Made by a program: the position numbers and the translations under genes
Shown here: one piece after another, positions 58,849 through 64,000 of the stretch
Numbering within the stretch: the stretch's first letter is position 1
How the letters are laid out: each line of letters begins with the position of its first letter
Source of the DNA: Brevifilum sp029548365
Lineage (GTDB): Bacteria > Chloroflexota > Anaerolineae > Anaerolineales > Anaerolineaceae
Reading direction: 5' to 3'
DNA length: 64,000 bases
Assembly (NCBI GenBank): GCA_035376985.1
Contig: DAOSSA010000001.1
Location: 1-64,000, forward strand
Notes under the pieces: model-generated
The model's database searches: none
Told to the model about the DNA's origin: nothing
What the model saw: only the letters and a program-made list of their open reading frames with translations

Positions 58849-59826
58849 TTAAGCGTTGTCTTTTGTGTGTGCTGGCAGTGTATGCCCTCGCAGGGCAGTG
58901 ATCAAATCTTTGCGCCGCAAAGCCCGTTTTCGATCAATCTCAACCGCGCCGGCTTTGTCATCAGCGAGTTTACGAAGCGCTTCAATCCAGGAGCCGCTTT
59001 TGGTGTCTGTGGGTTGGGTTCGCCAGCGTTCAACCTTGATTGCCAGCTCGTCCGGATTGATCAGTTTCTGGTAGGTGCGGGTAACAGTCACCCCCGAGGA
59101 TTCAAAGGTAAACTCTTCTTCGGCAAACTCTGGTTTGATCGGGCAGGCATGCATACAAGAGCCGCATTTGATGCAGAAATAATCTGCCAGCACCAGCTCA
59201 CCCTCGCCGTTAATGTGCAATGCTCGTGTTGGGCATACATCTGCACAGGCCAGGCAGCCTTCGATGCACCTTTCGCGATGCAGTTCAACGCTGCCTTGCC
59301 AGCGCTGGGTAACTTGAAATGCGCCTTTGCTGGCGACTTCACATTGCCGGCAGCGGATGCAATCCTCATATTTGATGGCCATTGTGTCTTTGTTTTCGTC
59401 ATAGCTGATGATATGGGTTGGGCAGTTGTTGATGACCAGGTCTTTCAATGAAAAGTCGAAGGCGTCTCGATCAAAGGTGAGGTTCCCACGTACCTCTGGG
59501 AAGGCGTTGTATTTTAACACCGGGTTTTCGGGTTGATCGTTTATTGTGATTGAAATTGCATGCACCGTGCAGGTCTCCACACAGATGCCGCACAGCACAC
59601 ACAGGTCCGGGTCCACATCCACGGAAGGCTTGACTGCCATACGACCGTCGATGATCTCTCCTGGGACATGGGTCAGCGCTTCCTTGGGACACACTGTGGG
59701 TCCCATCTGGCAGCCTACACAGCGATCCAGGTCCCAGGTCATCAGGTAATGCCGGGTGACCATCGGACGCTCTAAAGTCATTATATGATCTGTCCGGGTT
59801 TTAATCGTGTTTCCGCGAGAACTCAT
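58849..59826 (-). CDS. Polyferredoxin-type [4Fe-4S] protein at the end of the Flx/Hdr set
   Basis: 325 residues with four ferredoxin-like [4Fe-4S] regions: CVGCQMGPTVCPKEAL, CVLCGICVETCTVHAI, CIRCRQCEVASKGAF, CIEGCLACADVCPTRAL and CIKCGSCMHACPIKPEF, some of them altered (CRQCEVAS lacks the last ligand). The region around 150-165 contains VINNCPTHIISYDENKD. Cytosolic electron carrier, probably part of the complex encoded upstream. GGAG lies 7 bases before the ATG, which is 14 bases after the FlxA-like stop. Not a standard member of the characterised Flx-Hdr operons, so its place in the complex is inferred. Confidence 0.85.
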   Translation of the reverse strand: MSSRGNTIKTRTDHIMTLERPMVTRHYLMTWDLDRCVGCQMGPTVCPKEALTHVPGEIIDGRMAVKPSVDVDPDLCVLCGICVETCTVHAISITINDQPENPVLKYNAFPEVRGNLTFDRDAFDFSLKDLVINNCPTHIISYDENKDTMAIKYEDCIRCRQCEVASKGAFQVTQRWQGSVELHRERCIEGCLACADVCPTRALHINGEGELVLADYFCIKCGSCMHACPIKPEFAEEEFTFESSGVTVTRTYQKLINPDELAIKVERWRTQPTDTKSGSWIEALRKLADDKAGAVEIDRKRALRRKDLITALRGHTLPAHTKDNA

Positions 59827-59840
59827 GGTTTACTCCAATA

Positions 59841-60698
59841 TTAAATATCGTCAGGAAGTTCCTGCAATTCTTTAAGGCTGAATACAGGGCCGTCTATGCA
59901 AATATATTTCGAGCCGATATTACAGCGGCCACATTTCCCGATACCGCATTTCATACGCTTTTCTAAAGAAGTGTATATATCCTCGGGCGGAAAACCAAGA
60001 TCAACCAGAACCGGCAAGGTGAATTTCGTCATGATCGGAGGACCGCACACCACAGCGACAGCATTTTCCGGTGAGGGTGCAACTTCTCTGACGACATCGG
60101 GAACATAACCGACATGATGGCTCCATTCCTCTTCGGGGATGTCGATCGCCTGGTGAATTTGCATATCATTCCTTTGATGCCAGCTCTGGATATCGTGTTT
60201 ATACATGCACAAACCGGAGTTGCGGGCACCGTAAATCACAACCAATTGATCAAAATCAGGACGGTTTTGAGGGTGATGGACGTGTTTTGTCAGTGCGTAT
60301 AACGTTGAAAACGCACACCCACCTCCGATAATCACCAGGGTTTTGCCTTTCCAATCGGTGAGGGGGAAACCATTACCCAGGGGACCACGCATGCCTATCG
60401 GGTCACCAGCCTGTAGGGTGTGGGCATATTGTGTAAATGTGCCCAATTTTTGGATTGTAAAGCGCACAAAATCACCTTCCCAGGCTGCTGACGCCACGCC
60501 AAAGGGCGCTTCACCCTTGCCAAAAATGGATAATTGGCAAAATTGACCGGGATTGTACTTTTCAAAAAATTCATCCTGGTCTTTTTCCCGGTCAAAAGTT
60601 AATTCCAGTGTTTTAAGGGAGCGATCATTTGATTCATAATACGCCCGAACGACATGCATGGAGATGGGTTTGTAGGGATTGTTTCCGTTGTCATGCAT
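59841..60698 (-). CDS. FAD/NAD(P)-binding oxidoreductase with C-terminal [2Fe-2S] (FlxA-like)
   Basis: 285 residues from the ATG at 60698, with GAGG 6 bases upstream (TTG at 60704 is the alternative). Ferredoxin-NADP reductase fold: NPGQFCQLSIFGKGEAPFGVAS (flavin), GDPIGMRGPLGNGFPL, NAD part LVIIGGGCAFSTLYAL and VVCGPPIM. C-terminal [2Fe-2S] site MKCGIGKCGRCNIGSKYIC. Homologous to the gamma subunit of sulfhydrogenase and FlxA, which oxidises NADH and passes electrons to the iron-sulfur subunits. Overlaps the FlxB-like gene by 8 bases. Confidence 0.92.
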   Translation of the reverse strand: MHDNGNNPYKPISMHVVRAYYESNDRSLKTLELTFDREKDQDEFFEKYNPGQFCQLSIFGKGEAPFGVASAAWEGDFVRFTIQKLGTFTQYAHTLQAGDPIGMRGPLGNGFPLTDWKGKTLVIIGGGCAFSTLYALTKHVHHPQNRPDFDQLVVIYGARNSGLCMYKHDIQSWHQRNDMQIHQAIDIPEEEWSHHVGYVPDVVREVAPSPENAVAVVCGPPIMTKFTLPVLVDLGFPPEDIYTSLEKRMKCGIGKCGRCNIGSKYICIDGPVFSLKELQELPDDI

Positions 60699-61710
60699 GG
60701 ACAACCTCGCTTTCCTGTTTGCTGGCTGCTCGCAACATCGCTCGAATGTCCAGGCCTACCGGGCAATAGCGGACACAGCGTCCACAGCCCGTGCAGCCAA
60801 TCTCGCCGACATGATCAAGCCAATAGCTGTATTTATGCATCAAACGCTGGCGGGTTCTCTCTTTGTTTGAAGGCCTGGGGTTGTGTCCAGAAGCTTCCTG
60901 AGTGTAAATCCGAAACATACAGGTATCCCAGTTACGGATGCGTTCCTGTCTTTGCCCCTCATCGACAATGTCAAAGCAAAAACAGGTAGGGCAAAGGAAA
61001 GTACAAACACCGCAACCCAAGCATGATTCTGCAATTTTCTCCCAGTAAGAACTCTCAAAAATCAGGTCCAGCTTGTGTTTTAAACCTTTCGTTTCGAAGG
61101 CGGGCGCCATGCTTTCATATGCTTTTTTCTGAACGTGATTGACTTGACTGATTTGTTCTTCTGTTGCTGGGGGAAGATCGTCAAACAATTCTTGCGCTTT
61201 TTCTGTTAACACCTGGACAGAGAAGAAATCGCCCAAATCTGTTAGCAACGCATCTAAACCTGCCTGGTTGAACGGGCTGCCACCGACGGTTGTGCAAAAA
61301 CAGGTATGAGGGGGAGTGTTGCACCCCAATCCGACAATGACTGTTGCCTTTCGGCGAGCCAGCCAATAGGGGTCATTATAATCTTCAGCTAGAAATACCG
61401 TATCCATCAGTGCCACTGCGCTGGCATCACAGGGGCGTGCTCCGAACAGAAGGCGGGGTTCAGGAGTTAATCGCAGATCTTCGAAGCGACCGAGCCGACT
61501 GTTGTATTTCAACATTGTTTCTGATTGGGGTAAAAAATGTGCTTTGGGCGGGAAACGAGTGTTGTGTGGATTGCCCAATTCCAAGGGTTTGGTTGCATTA
61601 AATGGCAGGAACTGGGTGTAACTCTCCACTTTTTGAGGCACGTAAACATCAAAGTGCTCTGTCCAGGCGGATAATACCTGCTTTAATTTTTTCTTTTCAA
61701 GAATGTACAT
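60691..61710 (-). CDS. Iron-sulfur subunit with 2[4Fe-4S] at the C-terminus (FlxB-like)
   Basis: 339 residues. N-terminal part (about 1-220) like the sulfhydrogenase beta subunit: LLFGARPCDASAVALMD, IVGLGCNTPPHTCFCTTVGGSP. C-terminal 2[4Fe-4S]: SCLGCGVCTFLCPTCFCFDI near residue 240 and GCTGCGRCVRYCPVGLDIR near residue 310. Carries electrons between the FlxA-like flavoprotein and the other subunits. 13 bases after the FlxC-like gene. Intact. Confidence 0.9.
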   Translation of the reverse strand: MYILEKKKLKQVLSAWTEHFDVYVPQKVESYTQFLPFNATKPLELGNPHNTRFPPKAHFLPQSETMLKYNSRLGRFEDLRLTPEPRLLFGARPCDASAVALMDTVFLAEDYNDPYWLARRKATVIVGLGCNTPPHTCFCTTVGGSPFNQAGLDALLTDLGDFFSVQVLTEKAQELFDDLPPATEEQISQVNHVQKKAYESMAPAFETKGLKHKLDLIFESSYWEKIAESCLGCGVCTFLCPTCFCFDIVDEGQRQERIRNWDTCMFRIYTQEASGHNPRPSNKERTRQRLMHKYSYWLDHVGEIGCTGCGRCVRYCPVGLDIRAMLRAASKQESEVVHA

Positions 61711-61723
61711 TATCGTTTATTCC

Positions 61724-62677
61724 TCAAGCTACAAAGCGCTTTTTATCATCCATGTTGAAAGCGGCAAAAGGTGGCTGTGTCTCTGCATCCATGCCGGTTT
61801 CAAATTGATAGATTTCCAGTATGTCCTCATTGAGCTTGTCTGTCAGGTATGTCATCTTAATGTCCATTGGACATGCCCTTTCGCAGGCACCACAGCTTGT
61901 GCAGCGACCAGCCTGGTGGAACGCACGAATGATGTGCCAGGCGTGGGTTCCTGCTGGTGAGATTGAGCTTTCGGTCCAACGCGGCTGGTTGTGATCGACA
62001 AAACACTCTGTGCAATAGCACATCGGGCAGGCTTCCCGGCAGGCATAACAACGAATACAACGCTCTGCTTCTTGCCGAAACCAATCGTAGCGTTCATCCC
62101 TGGACAGCGCTTGGAAGGCAGCAACTTTCTCTCGAACAAGGTTAGTGTCGCCTTCGGGTAAAGGTTCTCCGATGAGGATATCAACGTTGACCGGGTTGGG
62201 ATGCAAACATCGCAAACAAGAATCATGCAGCACATCCTCTTTTACAAAGACGTGTTCCATCCCCTGGAAATGGATTGTGATCGTGTCCTGATTTTCAGAA
62301 TAAGCCGTAATATCTTCGCCAGTGCGTTCGATTAGTTTGCGTAAATCAACAATACCCTGGCAAGGGACGCCAATAAGGGTCAAATTTTCACGGAGGTGCT
62401 GTTTTTCTACCAGCAGAGCGTTGACGGAACGACTTTCGCAGCCACGAACGACCATGCCGATGCGGGTTTCAACGGGGAAACGGGGCAGATAATTAGCCAG
62501 GTTATTCTGACACAAATAATTGTATTCCAGATCCTCAAGGGAGTCTCCCGGTCTGAAAAATCCCGGTTGAGGACGTAAAGGAGAATCAGCATGTTTGAAG
62601 GCTAAAAACACATCGATACTTTGCTCGTTGAGCAGTTTCTCAATCTCAGCGCGTAATTTGGCTCTTAGCTCAGTCAT
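61724..62677 (-). CDS. Iron-sulfur subunit with FrhB-like N-terminus (FlxC-like)
   Basis: 317 residues. Opening half (about 60-160) resembles coenzyme F420 hydrogenase/dehydrogenase beta-type proteins (IGMVVRGCESRSVNALLVEKQHLRENLTLIGVPCQGIVDL, CLRCLHPNPV). The later half holds two [4Fe-4S] sites, CIRCYACREACPMCYC and CTSCGACERACPMDI. Matches FlxC in flx-hdr clusters. GGGAGG precedes the ATG. Overlaps the MvhD-like gene end by 8 bases, so translation is coupled. Confidence 0.88.
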   Translation of the reverse strand: MTELRAKLRAEIEKLLNEQSIDVFLAFKHADSPLRPQPGFFRPGDSLEDLEYNYLCQNNLANYLPRFPVETRIGMVVRGCESRSVNALLVEKQHLRENLTLIGVPCQGIVDLRKLIERTGEDITAYSENQDTITIHFQGMEHVFVKEDVLHDSCLRCLHPNPVNVDILIGEPLPEGDTNLVREKVAAFQALSRDERYDWFRQEAERCIRCYACREACPMCYCTECFVDHNQPRWTESSISPAGTHAWHIIRAFHQAGRCTSCGACERACPMDIKMTYLTDKLNEDILEIYQFETGMDAETQPPFAAFNMDDKKRFVA

Positions 62678-63110
62678 TTGAACCTCCCACGGGTGAGCTG
62701 ATTCGTGTTGCCAATCGTTTTTCAGGTTGTAATCCGATCAAAAAAGCTTCAAACTCAGCCAATTCTCGCTGAATTCGACCCAGATCTTGCAAATCCAGCC
62801 ACACAAACCGCATCCGGTCTCGATCAAAACCGATGTAGTCTAATAAATTCATAAATGCATCATGCTGCCTTAATGCGCTCAAATTTCCTTCTTTGAAATG
62901 GCATTTTTCTGGCAGGCATCCGCTGATCATAACCCCGTCGATACCGCCCTGGATTGCATTCAAGATATACAGGGGATTGATGCGCCCGGTGCAGGAAAGT
63001 TTGGTCAAATGGATCGATGGAGGCAGTTTGTGGTCAACCCAGTACTGGTCAACTTCGGAGTATAAACACCACTGACATTGAAATAAGGCAATTCTCGGTT
63101 TGTGTACCAT
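62670..63110 (-). CDS. Hydrogenase iron-sulfur subunit, MvhD/FlxD family
   Basis: 146 residues from the ATG at 63110, which overlaps the TAA of the HdrC-like gene by one base (TAATG); the longer frame to 63146 would overlap that gene. [2Fe-2S] motifs: IALFQCQWCLYS, LSCTGRINP, VMISGCLPEKCHFKEGN. MvhD/FlxD passes electrons to HdrA in flavin-based bifurcation complexes. MRFVWLDLQDLGRIQRELAEFEAFL is the family C-terminus. Part of the tightly packed run. Confidence 0.93.
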   Translation of the reverse strand: MVHKPRIALFQCQWCLYSEVDQYWVDHKLPPSIHLTKLSCTGRINPLYILNAIQGGIDGVMISGCLPEKCHFKEGNLSALRQHDAFMNLLDYIGFDRDRMRFVWLDLQDLGRIQRELAEFEAFLIGLQPEKRLATRISSPVGGSND

Positions 63111-63703
63111 TAGAATGTCACTTTCTGACGATTCAACCAGCCCCATAAAGCATCGATCAAATTTTCATCGGAATAATCGTCAGGAATTTTAATCGATGTT
63201 GAGCGACAAATTGCTGAGCAAACGCCACAAGCCATGCAAAGTCCCGGGTCCACTGTGGCGACCTGTAATTCGCCGCGATAGGGAACCCTGGCTCTTTCAA
63301 GGGTGATTGCGTCATAGGGGCAAGCTTCCACGCACAAACCGCAGGCTACACATGTCTGCTGATTGACAACAGCCGTTTGGATTACCGTTGTCTGGTTTTG
63401 TTCAACAGCGATTTTTTTCACTGCGGTGATAACTCCGGAAATGTGGATTTTCTGTGGGCATGCCGGGTAACATAAATCGCAGGAGGAACAAAGCCAGGTC
63501 GTCGGGCTATTATAGGCGTCTGAACGCATTTCCATCATCACCATTTTCAAAAGGCGGCGTGGATTGTAATCCGGTTCGACTTTTTGCTGGATCATGCACT
63601 GGCTGGTACAGGTTCCGCAGGAAAAACACAGCTCAACGAATTCACCACCCGGGATGGCTTTAACTTCTTCTGCAAAGGACTGAAAAGTGGTTGAATCGCT
63701 CAT
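63110..63703 (-). CDS. HdrC-like 4Fe-4S protein fused to a 2[4Fe-4S] ferredoxin domain
   Basis: 197 residues. Residues 1-100 are HdrC-like, with two CxxCxxC...C sites: LCFSCGTCTSQCMIQQ and LCSSCDLCYPACPQKIHISGVI. Residues 115-180 are a bacterial ferredoxin module: CVACGLCVEACPYDAI and CMACGVCSAICRSTSI. HdrC links the flavin subunit HdrA with the disulfide-reducing HdrB. The extra ferredoxin module is fused here. ATGA overlap with the partial MvhD-like gene upstream. Confidence 0.88.
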   Translation of the reverse strand: MSDSTTFQSFAEEVKAIPGGEFVELCFSCGTCTSQCMIQQKVEPDYNPRRLLKMVMMEMRSDAYNSPTTWLCSSCDLCYPACPQKIHISGVITAVKKIAVEQNQTTVIQTAVVNQQTCVACGLCVEACPYDAITLERARVPYRGELQVATVDPGLCMACGVCSAICRSTSIKIPDDYSDENLIDALWGWLNRQKVTF

Positions 63704-64000
63704 TCGGTCTCCTTTGCTTTTAGGATCGCTTCAACGAGGGTATCCGAGTATTCCATGGATTCCGACACTCCAGGCACACCGGGGAATTTCTTTAATCGTT
63801 TTTCCATTTCCGGCTTGAGCCTTTCGATTTCATCATGCAGAACTTCTGGAGTGATGCTATCTAATGTCGCTTGCATTTCGTTCAACACCCGTGCGTATTT
63901 ATCGCCTTCAGCGGCGCTAATCCATTCCACACGGAAACGACCATCGGTCATCTCCATGCGTTCAAAAGCTCTTTGCAGGCGATCAGCTCGTTTGGCGCCG
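63700..64000 (-). CDS. C-terminal part of a second MvhD-like domain, perhaps of HdrA-MvhD (cut by window edge)
   Basis: The frame stays open to the right edge, giving 99 codons before the stop. GAKRADRLQRAFERMEM and RFRVEWISAAEGDKYARVLNEM match the C-terminal half of MvhD domains (RLRLEWISASEG-type). The last 50 residues (LDSITPEVLHDEIERLKPEMEKRLKKFP) form a helix rich in Glu/Lys, an unusual extension. This could be a stand-alone second MvhD or the end of an HdrA-MvhD fusion; what lies beyond the edge would decide. Confidence 0.75.
   Translation of the reverse strand, partial: GAKRADRLQRAFERMEMTDGRFRVEWISAAEGDKYARVLNEMQATLDSITPEVLHDEIERLKPEMEKRLKKFPGVPGVSESMEYSDTLVEAILKAKETE

Noticed and set aside
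1..64000. CRISPR arrays, prophage or transposase genes
   Set aside because: No spaced direct-repeat array and no recognisable transposase, integrase or phage structural protein was found on either strand.

Overview
The window reads as chromosomal DNA of a strict anaerobe from the phylum Chloroflexota, most likely class Anaerolineae (for example the Anaerolinea/Pelolinea/Leptolinea group or an uncultured relative). This is an inference. It rests on a T-box ileS leader, archaeal-type phosphoglycerate mutase, FeoAB, a SUF system with a separate SufT-like protein, NADH-linked formate dehydrogenase genes, Flx/Hdr-type iron-sulfur electron-transfer genes, and several small proteins of unknown function. 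No ribosomal RNA is present. No insertion sequence, prophage, integrase or CRISPR array was seen. Both ends cut a gene.

Layout. 1-7.5 kb (minus strand): surface polysaccharide genes. These are an acyl-CoA ligase (cut by the edge), a NeuD/PglD-like acyltransferase and a DegT aminotransferase, the complete dTDP-rhamnose set rfbC-B-A-D, and a Wzt/Wzm exporter. 7.6-12.6 kb (plus): apgM, an AmmeMemoRadiSam-type radical SAM enzyme, a SigA-like sigma factor and a second radical SAM protein. 12.8-23.4 kb (minus): a fusion of an unrecognised domain with a GmhA-like SIS domain, a CUT1 sugar ABC importer without its ATPase, trehalose synthase, and a DnaE2-like polymerase whose promoter carries a candidate SOS box. 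23.8-33.6 kb: feoAB with a methyltransferase and an SCP2 protein, sufT, a deleted remnant of a SufR-like regulator, a LysM protein, and sufCBD behind a consensus promoter.

33.7-49.7 kb: a PIG-L deacetylase/methyltransferase pair, hypAB, a lone cyclic-nucleotide-binding domain protein, fdhD and mobA. These precede a minus-strand run of eleven genes, 49.7 down to 38.7 kb. The run starts with four regulatory-looking genes (DRTGG, CBS-ATPase, DRTGG-like, PHP). It then continues nuoE, an ATPase-fold protein, a thioredoxin-fold ferredoxin-like protein, nuoF, a second nuoE and nuoF, and ends with a cysteine-type molybdenum/tungsten formate dehydrogenase. The genes look like an NAD-linked, possibly electron-bifurcating, formate dehydrogenase with its own signalling module. 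The free ferredoxin-like protein and the N-terminal ferredoxin-like domains of both NuoF proteins have lost most or all of their cluster cysteines.

49.8-58.7 kb (plus): hisS, tRNA-His, T-box-ileS, lspA, rluD, a threonine aldolase and a beta-propeller lipoprotein. 58.8-64 kb (minus): MvhD C-terminus (partial), HdrC-like, FlxD, FlxC, FlxB, FlxA and a polyferredoxin, which look like part of an Flx-Hdr flavin-based electron-transfer complex whose HdrA and HdrB would lie beyond the right edge. Together the right half describes redox balancing among NADH, ferredoxin, formate and a thiol/disulfide-type acceptor.
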